Shown one piece after another: positions 33,683 to 46,505 of a stretch of 64,000 nt of DNA. A program made the position numbers and the translations under genes. How positions within the stretch are numbered: position 1 is the first letter of the stretch; every line of letters begins with the position of its first letter. The stretch covers positions 68,380,659-68,444,658 of the forward strand of contig CM049313.1 in assembly GCA_026874595.1 (NCBI GenBank). Direction: 5' to 3'. Below the pieces are notes generated by a model, which searched no databases, was not told the DNA's origin, and saw only the letters and a list, made by a program, of their open reading frames with translations. This DNA comes from Sipunculus nudus. Lineage: Eukaryota > Annelida > Sipuncula > Golfingiida > Sipunculidae.

Positions 33683-35074
33683 GTTTCCGATATATAGAAG
33701 AAAGGCTGGTCGAGATAGTTGCCGTTACTAATTTTGACCAGGATCCTAGTACACCACTCAGTGAATACATGTGTTATGAGATATAGAAGGAAAGTGTCGG
33801 AAAATGATATTCCCTCTCTTGAATTTATATACAAAATGCTTTTTATTATCTTAATATTCCTTAGCCTTTTTGAGCTAAATGGTCAAAGCAGAAGCAAGGT
33901 ACTTCTCTAGAGTAATAATTAATTTAGATATACTATTAATCTCCAATTTCCGACTAAATGATAATCTCAATATCAGTTCCACATGTCTCATATTCTTAAA
34001 CCCTTGATCCTTATATAAAAATAGTCTCCCGCATGTTCTACCAACAAAACATTCGCAAAATCCAATTTTGAGTAGTATTTTAATAGTTGATTTGTATTGC
34101 CAATCCCTATTTTGGGTAACGAATAGCGGAATGTCGGAGTTAAGAATAGGTTTTACAGTTGCAAGGTAACAATAAAGTACAGTTCTATGCCGGATTTTTT
34201 TAAACTTGTAAAGTTATAAAACCTGTGTTCGATGTAACGGAAGATGCTTTTGTAAAAGTTATCGAATGGGCTAAATAGAAGAAATATATGGGCCCAGGTG
34301 TGGTTGATCTTCTAAAGGTCTATGCACGTAATGACAATTCTTTCTTGAAGCATTATAAATTATTATAAATGGAGACCACACACTATGATACAATTTTCTT
34401 TTTAAGTAGAAGGAAGACGAAGCTTAGGGAATTACAATAATAGATTTATGCTATATGGTTTGATTTTAGTTAACATAGGTTTTTGAGTCAATTGAAATTT
34501 AAAATAAGTTTAGATAATATATGTAACATCAGATCGAGTTCTTCAGTGTTCCAATGCTTTATCACCAGATAAAGGCCTTCCGTTATTCCTGTTTGATGGG
34601 TCGGTAATATGCAGCTGTATTTTTAAATATAATGATTTTACCTCCCTGCAATTAGTTTAATTGATTCCTTGTGGAATGCTTAAGTATATCTTTTTGCCTA
34701 CGCAGTTCATAATAATGTGTGGGGTTTGACTTCCCATTAAAAATAATTCTTTCGTTAACTACGTCATTAATGCATAGAGTATGATAATGAAATATCTCAG
34801 TGATTTCTATTCTGAATCTTGAACTCAAGATTTGATGCTAGTGATAATTAGGCAAATTATCTGAAAAGGGAAATTTTAGCCTTAATGGGAAAGCAATTTA
34901 TGTTGTGTGAATAAACACAGAATAAGAACGACGCAATGATATTCACTTGATAGAGGAATCCCAATGGTTTTGAACAGTATTCCATTTTTAATATTTTCTG
35001 ATTGGACAAAAATACAGTGCTCCCCTCTGGTGCTGCAATTCAGGATACGAGGTCATAACAAACAGCGCCTTACG

Positions 35075-35165
35075 ATATAGGTAATAGCCCTATAGGTAAA
35101 GCGCTGTGTTAAGAGCGTAAATCGGGCCTGCCGCGTCCAATCCCTGCGTTTCTCCTCGTCTTGTG
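35075..35165 (+). other. Degenerate tRNA-like head
   Basis: TATAGGTAAAGCGCTGTGTT followed by GCGTCCAATCCCTGC loosely resembles A and B boxes in correct order. It lies in a part of block A that has no counterpart in block B. It may be an old SINE insertion; support is weak. Confidence 0.2.
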
Positions 35166-36354
35166 ATTTTTTACGAAGAGAAGGAAGAAAACAGATTGCT
35201 GTTACTTTGAATGATACCTGGGGTAATTTTTTTTATAAAAATTATAAACATATGCCTCGACCGTATTAAAAATAAAACATTTATTATGACAGGTCCATCG
35301 AGAATATATAGTTGAAAGTTTACACAAATGTCAGGAATGTCCGACCTGATTTCCGACCTCCACGTGTGTTTACGTAGCCTTGTTTTCAGTCCGGCAATAA
35401 CGTTCGCTGATTGGCTAATAGAGCTGTTGATCACGCCCTCGTCGTCAGGTCAATTAGTTTCTTATTGAACAAATGATTAAGCAATTACTGTGCGATGGTT
35501 GGTGTATGTATACTATTCGACACATAACTGCAGTCAAATAGAAATTTACTTCTTGTTTGCTAAATAATTTATATACTGACCTACTGTCAGATTCGCACTC
35601 TGAATAATCTGGTGTACCCGCTCAGTTATTAGTCACCGATAATCATATTGTAAAACCTTCTTGAAATTTTTTTTTTATAATGGAAGCATTATTTAATACT
35701 AAAGGTAACCAAGGTAACAATTGCTTCATAATGATAAACTAAAACAATCCTAAAACAAGCTGGCAGTGGAAGAGTCCAGCTTTAATTAATTTAGAAATTT
35801 ATTTGTTATAAAATATTCAAATGAATAATGTTATCATATTTGTTTTTGAACGTTTAAAAATATAAGACACTTATCTGGTAGGAGCATACGGTATGGATCG
35901 GTTGGTTATCAACTGAACCAATATGATTGTGAAAAGTAACCGATGTTAAAATCAAGATCCATTTTAAAGATCCTGTGACCTGTTGGTAACGACGAAAAAA
36001 ATGTATGATCCTGTTAACACATATTCTGGAGATAAAAGCATACCCCACCGCAACCCAATTGATTAAAGCGAGTTCTGTTTTCTGCTCTAGTCTCTTTGCA
36101 GGGAACAAGAATATTTTCCTTTACGGAAATTGGGCCACCATGAGAGATGGTGACAGAAAAGTGTTTCCCTGATGATATAGTCTCAGTAAAGTCATTTTTC
36201 ATCTTTTCTGGAAAAGCGGCATTTGTTCAGGCATTTTCGGACTATGCACGTAGAAACGAGGTTATGATGGCATGAAGAAATAAAATATTCAATATTTACT
36301 TCAGATCTGATACACTATATTTTGGTACCTGTCATAGTCGAAAATATTGAGTAG

Positions 36355-36678
36355 TTGCCTACAAAGGGTTGCATACAAATGTTACTACGGGGAGGCACAA
36401 ATATATCAAAAGGTTTTAAAGACACACTAGGCATTTCGTCTATTATTTGCGACACTAGGGCCTTACAGCGTAAAATTTTAACGTTAATTCCAGTAGCTGA
36501 ACAAATTGGATCGCAAGTAACAAGAATATCTTGCATTCAAAATTTATGGAATTTATATAGTAAAGTACTTCAAGGGAAGGCTAAATACCATGCTTATTTT
36601 CAGTCCCATATTTTATACAATTCAGCAAGATCCCTTAGGAAAAAAATAAAAATGAAACCAAAAAGGTCGAAAAATTAA
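36355..36678 (+). pseudogene. Candidate receptor exon, block A (core of first lobe)
   Basis: An open frame with no ATG at its beginning (it follows a TAG). The part 36427-36537 reads TLGISSIICDTRALQRKI and LIPVAEQIGSQVTRISCI. A valine/isoleucine-rich strand, a Cys region, then PVAEQIG and a serine strand is the layout of the ANF_receptor segment around the conserved GP loop (strand, loop, helix with P-x-A-E, strand ending I-S). Here the usual Gly-Pro is not present. The segment lies between the candidate first helix (33.6 kb) and the second-lobe start (38.0 kb), the correct order. Block B lacks it. An acceptor-like TTACTTCAG ends at 36304. Confidence 0.3.
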
Positions 36679-38001
36679 ATATTAATGCGGTCTAAACTAT
36701 TAAATATTCAACCAGAACAATGTTCATTAAGATGGTAAGAAACAATTTCTATTTTTCATTCAATAGATCGACGAGCCTTTCGGTTGTTATCTCTTCCCAC
36801 ACCTAAAGGTCTATCACAAAAAGCGGGCTCATAATTAAAGTATATTCTGCTGTGAAACCCTGCTTTATGTTAGCAAAATGTATTGCATAGTTGAATTAGC
36901 AATTTTGAAATTGTTTTTTTTTCTTCGCGAGAAGAAAATCATTTGAACTATCGAAAACTGGTCGCAGGGTATATATATATTCCTTCAAAGGTCCATTTAT
37001 GTTGCTTTGACCATGTGTATTTTAAATATAGCCTTAATCAAGGCAATTTGTAGTTTTGTCCTTTTAATTACAAATTGTATTTTTAATAATTGTATTAGGA
37101 ATATGTTCATGATAGGAGCGATTTCGAAATCAGAAGCAGAGGCCATATTACAGCCTGAACAAATCGCAACGAACCTTAACTCCCAGGGTAGAAAATCCTT
37201 CTAGCCCAGCTTACATATGCATGGTAAATTAAACCAATGGACAAGCCAATTAAAAAAGGTGGTTCTTCTGAAGATGTCACATACTCTTTAAACTACCAAA
37301 GGCCATTAAGGAATTCATCATTAAGTATGTTTAATACTTAAGGCGGTGTCATAAATGATCTCACATACCAGAACAATTGCAACTTTGCCAACTATTATTA
37401 CTCTGGATAATTGAATCAGTGGACTTCAAAGCAGAACTAGGATATATCATACGGACAAAAGCTCTCTGAAAAAGAGAGAATAGTCTTGCTATTGGTATAA
37501 GTACTTACTCACTTCCATACTTACTCTCATATAACAAAATTGATAATCAAATTGAAATTTTTTCAAGCAGATGAATCAAGCTTTACACAGCCATCCTTCG
37601 TAAATTATGAATCTCTGAAACTCGGCGTAGTGTCATTTATGCAATATACAACCAGTAGGTTCTTTACTCAGGATGTTTCCATTAGATAACAACAAAACTC
37701 AGAGTGTTCGGCGCAGTCTGGAAAATTCCGAGAGTAAAATTTACTAAAGATTCTAATAACCATGCAAAAGGTGAGACAAATATAAACTTCCTCACATAAT
37801 AATGCCAACAAAAGCTGACGGAGATAATTATTTATCGTAATCATGCGTTTTTTTTCCTTACTTTACTTATACATTCGGAATCTTTGAAATCGCGGTTGTA
37901 TGCTTGTGTTTCGCCAGGTATTCGGCTGAAATCTTATTAAACCACTCTTATCATCTACAGTTACTTTTCATAAGTTGAATATGAGAGTATATTTTCTTCA
38001 G

Positions 38002-38246
38002 TATTCGTCAGACTCATTTCCCTGCTGTCGCCTATTATGTAAGCTGGTCCGGCCTAAGCAGGTTTTCCTGGTTCCAGTTCATACTAAATCTTGGTTGGAC
38101 ATCGGTCATGTCCAGATGACACCGGCAAAAGGTAAGCTTTATTCGAATTCTTGCTACATGGTTCGATATACGATTCCAATGGTTTTGCTAGTAAAGCCAG
38201 TGTTCTCTACCTCGAAACAAACATCCGGAAATGGGCAGACGTGTAG
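38002..38246 (+). pseudogene. Receptor exon relic: end of first lobe and start of second lobe, block A
   Basis: After TATATTTTCTTCAG, a strong splice acceptor, the frame from 38003 reads IRQTHFPAVAYYVSWSGLSR and FSWFQFILNLGWTSVMSR, then TGA at 38117. In the next frame PDDTGKR (38112-38132) is followed by TAA and then ALFEFLLHGSIYDSNGFAS up to TAG at 38244. Phe-Pro, a stretch ending L-G-W-T-S-V, an acidic DD-x-G and a helix ending L-x-H-G are the successive parts of an ANF_receptor domain. One frame shift and one stop lie inside, so this is a relic. A donor-like AAAAG/GTAAGC at 38131 sits in the middle; conservation beyond it in block B (59636-59767) suggests coding originally continued. Glutamate-receptor, guanylyl-cyclase and class C GPCR families all remain possible. 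Confidence 0.45.
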
Positions 38247-38750
38247 GGAACTGTATATTATGCCGAGCGACTGTGTGTGTATGTGTATATGAATATATAT
38301 ATACATGTATATATGTATGTATGTGTGAATACATATACATATTTATCATTCAATTTAATATTTTACAATACTCAACAATGACTTGTTTGGTGTAATAGTA
38401 TGTGAAACATGGTTTAAGTGACAAAATTGAAGCGAAAAATTATACATGGGCCTGGAAGGTGTAATTCTGAACCTTTGAATGGTTGTCTCATATGTGATGG
38501 GGATCTGTAAAAAGAACATTGAAAAAATACGAAACGTGAAGTGCTGTGTGTATGAGTGGAAGAGGTGGTAGTGGATTGTCATTTTTATCTCTTTGCTTAC
38601 CATAAGTCTTAGATGGTGGTATCAGTTCAATAGAATCAAAGGAATTGTGTTAATCATTCTAGCAACTGTACAATTGCAGAAACAAACTGTTTCCTTAATG
38701 TTTTACCACCGTTGGCTAACTCCTGTACACGTGTTAAAAATAGTGGAGAG

Positions 38751-39479
38751 GGCGCGATTACCGGTGTCAACATAACACAGCGCATGGGACTTCGTGCAGC
38801 GCTTTGGCCGAAACATATGTCAACATAGCGATGCCCTGCCTAACTTGGCCTCATGAATATAATACATGTCCCTGCTGGCTGAAACATCGCATGTTATCTG
38901 TCGCACATGCGCAAAATCGGACCTCCGGACACGCGGCCTTGTTATTGTAAACAGACGCTCGTTGACTGTGTTTACAATCACGCATAAACCATAAAAAGGT
39001 GTTAAACAAGTCGAAGGGTGGTATTGAGACCGTGTGATGGAATAGTTTTGCCTGGAAACACAAATGTGTACTGATAGTCTGATGAATAAGTATGATATTG
39101 CTCCTGATTATGTCCCTTTAAAGCGCTCCTCACTTTCATTTGCTATAACATGATTCATAGAATGGTTAGGAAAAACGATCAAATACTTTTAAAGACAATC
39201 GTGTTGGTGAATGAGTGATTCTATGTTACTTTTATCTGAGTGAATATGGTGGTCAATCCCTTTTACTTATGTGTTGTATCTTCATTAACCCTAATAAAGA
39301 TACAACACATAATTAAAAAATTATCAATCCAGAACAAAAAAATGGGTAATCATGTTCATATATTAAGGTATTTAATAGAATTTGTGTCTATTAATCATGC
39401 ATATTTTATATCAGGGCAGTAGGTTTAATTTAGAATAATATATGCAGCATCAAATGATATTTTATGTCCATGTATAAAG
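38751..39479. other. Junction between blocks A and B
   Basis: Holds no recognised gene. A GC-richer patch at 38745-38990 contains TTGTAAACA...TGTTTACAA (an inverted repeat, near 38945 and 38970). This segment has no match in block A, so it may be unique sequence between the two copies. Confidence 0.35.
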
Positions 39480-41431
39480 CTACAGTAAAGATTGTTACCA
39501 CCACTGAATTCATGTTCAATATTCTCAACTCTGACGATAAAAGTGCTACAAATACCTGATGCCGTTTCGACATTTCCATAACTTACATAGGTAGCTAAAT
39601 ATGAGCTGATAGTGAATACCCCATAATTATAAATCGATTTATTTCCCACTATGAAAAATCTGTCAATGCATACATGATATTAAGTTCGATATATCAGTGA
39701 TTCGGTCTCGATCAAGGAATTCTATATCCCAAACTATCGTCAATTATTTTTTTTTTTTTGGGGGGGGGGGGGGGTCCATTTTTATGGAAAATGGGACATT
39801 CTTGAAAGAATTTGCCAGAAAATAAACAATATAAATCCTTCTTGACAGGAGCATTGATGGAAATATTAATGTCATAATATGTGCCTTTTAGTCTACAAAG
39901 GTAGGCAAATATCAAAACAGCCCAGCAGAATCACGGTAACATAAAAACGGAACACTGAGAAAAAAAAGGCTTATTAGCAAGTATGTTCTCTCAGTATAAC
40001 TTATGAAATAGTTGTTCCGCAGCATAATTATTTTGCGGGGTGTATCTTTTCTTATGCATATTTTAAAATGTGTATCATATTTGGTGTACGTGTATCAGTG
40101 AATGTAATTTCAATTAATTCCAGTTAAAAAAGAATTATATCTCCCTGCTTAACAGATAGTAACCAAAGCTGGCATATTTAAGATGTTTCATCGGTGTGTA
40201 CTAGTTAGTATAGATGATTATATAATTGTAATAAAATGTTTTGACCTTTTTATCCTCACTTTATATTTTGTTCATACGTTACGTCGTAATGTATAATGCA
40301 AATGAGACAATGGGGATTATTTAGGAATGTGCAGAATGACCAAACATTTGTACATACAAAAGATAGGTACATCAATATAGATGACGCCTACTTTTTTCCG
40401 CGTAAATCTTCTTTCCACTTATTAACAAATATAATGAAATCAGTCAACTGTCATAAGGATGGAGATAAAGATATCTCAGTACGTTTTAGCATGTTTCAGT
40501 AAACCACACCCTTTTCGGTGATACGGTTTCAGGCACACAAAATGTAATAATCGTGGGTGTATACTAGTATAATAATATATGGTAACCATAATAAGTTATT
40601 ATTATGATAAACGTTAATTTCAACATATTTCATAGGTTAAAGTTCAGACACTGAGTATATATAAAACGGACAATTTAAAATTATTATTATAGTCATAAAA
40701 ATAACTTTTAAATTAATCTGGCCATAGTCATGGTGAGGTAACAAAGACATATGATTTTAACCATCTCCTTGGAAATACAATGAAGAAAGTGTACAAACAC
40801 AGAAGGAATAATGAGATGATAAGGGAATTTATTTATTAAATTCTCCAAATGTCGGTTTCTGCGAGTAGTGGAACAACCCATACTGTTCACGATGACTGTG
40901 TTAGCACAATCTAATCGTGAAATATTGAGACACATTGAATATCCCCGACGTATGTTGAATATTTGATATCAATAATGAAAGATGGCATGTTCTTTTTTGT
41001 TAATTAAAAACGATCAATGAATGGGCGACTCATATTTTACACAGGAATAAGGAAATAATTGCCCTTAACATACATTAGGTAAAAGAGAATAAGGAAACTT
41101 TTGGTTTTAATAATTTGCTCCTGCTGCAATATTGACACGGGGATAATTATAAATTACCATAAATACCCTAATCAGTCCGACAGAAGCTCATCTTACCTCG
41201 ACACAAAATGTCAAGGAACGTAGTGAAAAAGAAAGCACTACATTTTTTCACAAGCCATAAAATGTTAACTGTGAATCTATTTAATTTTCCCGCCATTTTT
41301 GTTCAAGACGCTATCCATGTTCGGCAGTAAATGGCATCATATATGTAGGAAGAGTATTCCCCGACGACAGGACCACTCAGACAAATAAGCTTATTTCTGA
41401 TCACGTCTGCTGTTTGAAGATAAAAGAAGAA

Positions 41432-41446
41432 ATGCTGGCGGCATGA
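41432..41446 (+). promoter_or_regulatory. Short upstream ORF overlapping the signal-peptide start, block B
   Basis: Identical to 32689-32703 (ATGCTGGCGGCATGA). The four-codon frame ends on the ATGA that starts the signal-peptide exon. Confidence 0.4.
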
Positions 41447-41507
41447 GGATCTTTAATGTTGTCATCTTTGTTGTTTCCTTGGTGATAGGCATACATTTGT
41501 CTGGCAC
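41443..41507 (+). pseudogene. Signal-peptide first exon, block B
   Basis: Codes MRIFNVVIFVVSLVIGIHLS then G, a basic residue followed by a long hydrophobic core, equal in length to the block A exon with no indel. The donor is damaged: GGCAC/GTAAGTG of block A is GGCACATACATG here, so splicing at this point should fail and the frame stops five codons later. This copy is therefore probably a pseudogene at exon 1, although its open frame is well kept. Confidence 0.45.
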
Positions 41508-41818
41508 ATACATGTTACTTTGATTATTGCATGATGCACCACCTCGGTCCGTGCAAATGCACAATATTTGATGGCAAGCATAGACCGGAGTATAGCCACT
41601 GTTTCCTAAAATGTCCCAGCGCGGTTCCCTGATACATTTACTGTATGATACGAATAAATGGAATAATATACCATCAAAACAAGGCTTATTGTTATCCTGT
41701 ACTTTTTTTATTCAGAAGTCAATAGAAAAACATATTGGATTATCCGTTAATCTTTTATTTGCATGTGTTATCATGTAAGACTCATATTACCAAATATAAT
41801 ATATTTGTTCAGCTGCCA

Positions 41819-42620
41819 GGGTGTTTTTGACTCTCAACTATCTCAAATTTATCTTAGGATACTCCAGTATGTGCAGAATACCGCTGCCAGAATTGTAACG
41901 AGACTTCATTGGTCAGATCGTATAACACTCGGGTAACAATCCCTCCATTTGCTTCCGGTTGAGGCGCGCATCCAATTTAAAGTTGTTTTTATTACCTGCG
42001 ACGCCTTACATAATCAGGCCCCTACTACAATCAAGGACACGTTGTACCACTATACACCGTCTAGGCAACTTAGATCTAGTCACTAAGGCCTACTTACTGT
42101 GCCAAAGTTCATAACAAATCTCTATGGCGCCAAAGCTTTTAGGTTAATTAAACATATAACACGTGCGTTTGTTTGTTCGGATCCCAGACTTTGCCTTGAT
42201 TTGATTGGCTCTTACACATGTGAGATCCTGGGCTGAATTTTATCAGCATCTCAGATCTAGTTATGCATGTTATATTTATTCTTTCCTGAAAATTTGGGAC
42301 TGACAGTGGCAAAAATACTTTTACTGTACCGAGATCAAGAATTTTGAGTCACTGGGGATTTCCCAGTGTGTGACATCACTGTCGAGATGACAGTGCTAAG
42401 AGATGTGCCAATGTTTTTTGTTAATTCTTCATAAATATCCTTAATTGGCAATTATGTTACAATGTTTAGTTTAACAATGTTTAATTGGCTATATTTATAT
42501 AACTAATGTAATTTTCATTTTAATGTATATCTTTCTTAATGTCCTTTATGCAGCCAAGCTCACCTTTTATTGTAACAGGTACTTGCGCTATAAAAATAAT
42601 ATCAATAATAATAACAATTA
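41819..42620 (+). pseudogene. 3' end of a CR1/L2-type non-LTR retrotransposon
   Basis: Codes LQYVQNTAARIVTRLHWSDR, then after a one-base shift LHWLPVEARIQFKVVFIT and CDALHNQAPTTIKDTLYHY. This block lies C-terminal to the reverse transcriptase in many CR1/L2-like LINEs. It ends near GTACTTGCGCTATAAAAATA followed by AATAATAATAACAAT, the usual short-repeat tail of such elements. The 5' part is absent. The first part is shared with block A (33040-33143), so the insertion predates the duplication. Confidence 0.6.
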
Positions 42621-42951
42621 TAAAAAGGAAATATATGTGAGCTTAATCTTTGTTGGAAATCTTTATAGAAGGTTAAAATAGACCAGAAATTAGGTTATTA
42701 TAAAATTGTTAAATGGTCACATTAAATCAGGAACTACCTACAAAGTCAGCCTTAAACAGATGCTGCAATGGACGGAACAATAATTTTTAATTTCCGAACC
42801 AACGGAACCTCAGATAACGTCCAACGCAACACAACCTACGCTAAGAGTCGAGTCCTGGGTTATAACTGTTACACAGAATGATGGCCAGTAGGACACCACC
42901 GGATGATCTGAAAGTGAGTAAAAAAAGCTTTGATAACATGCATCCAATCCA

Positions 42952-44291
42952 ACCTCCGCCAAGTCAGCTCATTAGCTTCATATGGAACTTTCAGAAAAGC
43001 AACACTTTTCCTTTAAAATATTCTGGGATATAGAATGTTTCCATTTCAAAATTTAATATTTTTTTCCTTCGATCAGTGCTGAGCTATCCTGAAGATTTCA
43101 TCAAAATTATTTAATAAATATTTGACTTATGTTGCTAACAGACAAACAAACCCAACAAACGCCCGTAAAAAAATAATCCTTGTCGCTTAGTGGAGGAAAT
43201 AAACAAGTAAAGTCAGGGGCGTAGCCAGGATTGAGGGAGGGGAGGGGGCCATGATCAGTGGCGAATCAAGAAATTCAAAAACGGGCCGGGGGGGGGGGGG
43301 GGGTGCTATTATGCACGTATTGGTACTATGAAAACTGTTATATATGTCTATATATGTATGTATATATTATTATTATTATTATTACTATTACTATACGTTA
43401 TATATTTAAGTGTATGAAAATATATTTTTTCTTTATTATCAAATATGAACTATGGTTCCATTAAAGTTAGTTACAGGTACATTGGGGGGGTATGGGAGGG
43501 GGTATTCCCCTCTGATATTATGTAAAGAGGACATTTTGAGGCAATTTTCACCAAAAAATGAGGATATCCTGTTCCTGAAAATTGTTCCCTTATGTCTTTG
43601 TGTTATGTAGTCAAACTGTGGAGAGGTTCAATATTTAAATAGTATATTACTAAACATAAGATTTGATATATGTACGGAATGTGGGATGCGGAAAGCGTGT
43701 AAAATCGATTCACATATTAAGAAATAAAGATTCCTCATGCGCGGACCCGAAATGCAGAATGTTTACATATCCGGCAAAAATGATTGTGACATGTAGCGAA
43801 TTTTTAAGTTTCCGGATGTTATCATGGGGCAAGAAATAGAAAAATGCATGCCGCCATGCAGGTTCATTTGAAATCTCTCAAAACGCATTCTATATTCCGC
43901 AGATAAGGAATCTTACACGCTACTACAGCCCCCACCCCCACCGGTGTACGTTGATTTACCGACACCTTTCAGGGAAACGGCACGTACGCATGGAGTGACG
44001 TCATTGTTCTCTGTGACTCCAGGACTCGTACCCAATTTATGGCCACACGTCACCTGCGTATACAAATATTTACGCCCCATAAAATACTAGAGCTCATTCC
44101 GGGGTTATTAAGGCATGCATCGCCCCCAAAACGTAATCAATTGTATCATTGCCGAGTTATCCCGAACTGTCGTCAAACCCCGTTGAGGACTTTTTGTGTT
44201 ATCGTGCTAACAATAAACAGACAGATAAACATACGCGTCCAAAAAAAAAAAATAAAATAAAATAACCCCCGCCGCTAAACTTGGCGGAGGT
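42952..44291 (+). mobile_element. Composite of short elements ending in ACCTCCGCCAAGT
   Basis: ACCTCCGCCAAGT at 42952-42964 is perfectly inverted at 44279-44291 (ACTTGGCGGAGGT). Inside, TTGCTAACAGACAAACAAACCC with TTAGTGGAGG (43130-43196) parallels GTGCTAACAATAAACAGACAG with TTGGCGGAGG (44206-44290), so two related copies of one short element may be present. Between them lie a CAGGGGCGTAGCCAGGATT element start (43215), a G run (43285-43302), an (ATT)n tract (43364-43396) and an A-rich run (44240-44263). No coding capacity seen. Confidence 0.4.
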
Positions 44292-44650
44292 AATAACATT
44301 TATATCGGTCCCAAGCAGGCAAACTAGGAATCCTTTTGGCCCGAGAAGTAACCATTATCTATTTTCTTATTCTTTAATAAAATACGTCCAAAAAGATGAT
44401 GAAATATGTGCCATTCAAGGTTCGCACTCAAATAAGTTTTAGTTATCTCTACACTCACAAACATTTGGTATTAGTAGATTAATCAAGACTGACAGGCAAA
44501 CCTATGCTACCGTCACGCTAAACATTTGCTGTACTGTCATTCATCATTTCAGAGATAGAAAATTTCTGTAGCAGATTTGCTTGTTATGTAGGCAACCAAA
44601 CTCTTTCGATAATAAACGATTTATACGAAAAAGAAATGGTACACATAACA

Positions 44651-45914
44651 ACAAGTGACTCATAGGTCATGACATTCAGCTGACTAAAAACACAATTACA
44701 AAACGAATTTTATCATCTGAATGCCAATTTGTAGGTAGTATCCCAATCCAACTGAAGCTTAGCTTTGAGGATATGGGTAAGAGACACCTAATTAAATTTT
44801 TTGGAGGGATTTTCATGGACCTCCCTGGAATTCAATTAAGAAGACTCTTTGCAATGGTTACGACTTGTGCCCTGTTAAGATACAACCACATCTTTGAAGG
44901 TTTAAAAAAATAGAGAAAAAAATGTGCAACATTTTATATAAATCCCGCCGGGTGGCTCCACCAGTATACAGGAAATGATTAAATACTCCATGGTCAATGA
45001 GCATGCAAAATATCATGGTGATCAATGCATAAGTTGTTCAGATAATGGAGCTTTTGTATCAAATTTTAATTATTCTGAGCCCAATAGCTCGGAGGATATG
45101 GGTAACAGGGAACTAAATTCAGGTTTCCAGATATTTCAGGGAACTCCCTGGATAAGATTCTTGGTCCAGTTGTTACGAATTGTACCTGGTTAACGAACAA
45201 CTGCTGATTAAAGAGAGAATAAAAATCGTAAAAATTGGGAAAATCCAAGTGGCGCCACCAGTCTACAAGAAAAAATGAAACACGACATGATCAATATGCA
45301 TGCAAAGGACCATTGTGATGAATGCATTAGTTTTTAGATACAGGAGCTTTTGTAACAAATATTCTTTTATTCTTGGGAATTCATCTGAGCCCCATAGCTC
45401 TGAGGATATGGATAACAGAGACCTAATTTCAGGTTTCCCCAGGAGATTTTTCAGAGACCTCATCGAATGTGAAGTCAGAAGATCCTGGGTCCTTTGGCTA
45501 AGATTTGTGCCATGATAACGTACGACCGCATCTTTAAACGTCTCAAATTAGAGAAAAATGCGTAAAAAATTTAAAAAAAAACGCAGTTGGCGTCACCAGT
45601 CTAAGGAGATAATAAAACACTCCATGATAAATATTGGAGCTTTTGTATCAAATTTTTAATTATTCCAGGCTGGGGGTACATATCTCGAGAGTCCCATATC
45701 TTGGTCGATATGGGTAACAGAGACCTAATTTATGGATTCCAAGGAGACTTTTCACGGAACTCTTTTGATGTCAAGTTAGAATATTCTAGGTCCAGTGGTT
45801 ACGATTTGTGGCGTGTTAACGGAAGGACAGAGTGACGGAGAGATGGACAGACAGACGAACGACGGCCAAAGAGTGTTCGCTATAGCTCAGATGACTTTCA
45901 GTCAGCTGAGCTAA
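44651..45914 (+). mobile_element. Tandem-core element, family F1, copy b
   Basis: Starts ACAAGTGACTCATAGGTCATG and ends in the hairpin AGCTCAGATGACT / AGTCAGCTGAGCT (45884-45912) closing in CTAA. Units are marked by GCCC(C/A)ATAGCTC, GGTAACAG.GACCTAA, GTTACGA.TTGTGCC and (G/T)GGCG(C/T)CACCAGTCTA. Three core units are visible. It interrupts block B relative to block A, since block A runs from the 44407-equivalent to the 46411-equivalent without it. Confidence 0.75.
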
Positions 45915-46410
45915 AACCTCAATATACCTGTATTTTACACCTCTGACTATGATATTTTTTTCATTAAACAGTCAGATGCCTAAAGATTTTACCGATCCAC
46001 CTAAAACATTTAAAAATATTTTTTCCTTGACTCGCGATCATGAAATGTGGTCACAATTTTCAGATATTTGGACATGCACTGACAAAATGACTGGTTACAT
46101 ATCCAAATCCATCCAATAATTATATGCCTATTCCACAAAAAAAACTGCCTTGGTTTTTACAATAAACAATTAACTGTTGCCGTATTTGAAATGCACGAAG
46201 AAAATAATACGTTTTCTTCGCTGTCAGAGGGGAAAACTTAGTCTTTGCATAAACAGTGCGTTATATACGTGCGTAATTCTCCTAACTGTACGTCTCTGAC
46301 TTGGAGTTTAGCGATTTCTATATTGGGTCCATAGCAGGTCAGTTTTTTTTTACCTGTTTCAAGCACTTCTCCTTCGACTATAGTAGGCCTTCTCTGGTTA
46401 TTTTCTTTAG

Positions 46411-46505
46411 ACTTGTCCTACAGTTTCGAAGGTAGTTATGATCATTCTCTGATAATAGCCGTACATTCAGTGATACCGCTAAGTATTTGCCTTGATATGA
46501 TATAA
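46411..46505 (+). pseudogene. Candidate receptor exon, first helix of the ligand-binding domain, block B
   Basis: After GGTTATTTTCTTTAG, a strong acceptor, the frame reads LSYSFEGSYDHSLIIAVHSV then IPLSICLDMI and stops at 46503. It is the same 29-codon frame as block A, but here without a stop at its beginning. The changes between copies (LDHSLALAVHSVV against YDHSLIIAVHSVI) are conservative, which suggests both copies were once under protein-level selection. Confidence 0.35.

Larger units (their letters stand above)
30050..38750 (+). repeat. Segmental duplication, block A
   Basis: Collinear with block B in direct orientation. Anchor pairs (A/B): 30071/39505, 30559/39710, 32101/40860, 32700/41443, 33334/44407, 33588/46411, 33980/46911, 34556/47837, 36601/49438, 37209/53716, 37412/53966, 37873/59440, 38570/60246. 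Identity by eye is about 70-80 percent, higher just before the signal-peptide exon. Differences include about 280 bases at 30120-30425 and about 600 bases at 31490-32085 present only here. About 2.4 kb of block B (41921-44300) is missing at 33144. Between features the sequence is AT-rich and unremarkable. Confidence 0.85.

Noticed and set aside
36355-36678. Complete small gene of 107 codons
   Set aside because: The frame starts right after an in-frame stop without a true ATG and is better explained as an exon relic; its 3' half has no receptor-like pattern and matches ordinary block B sequence.
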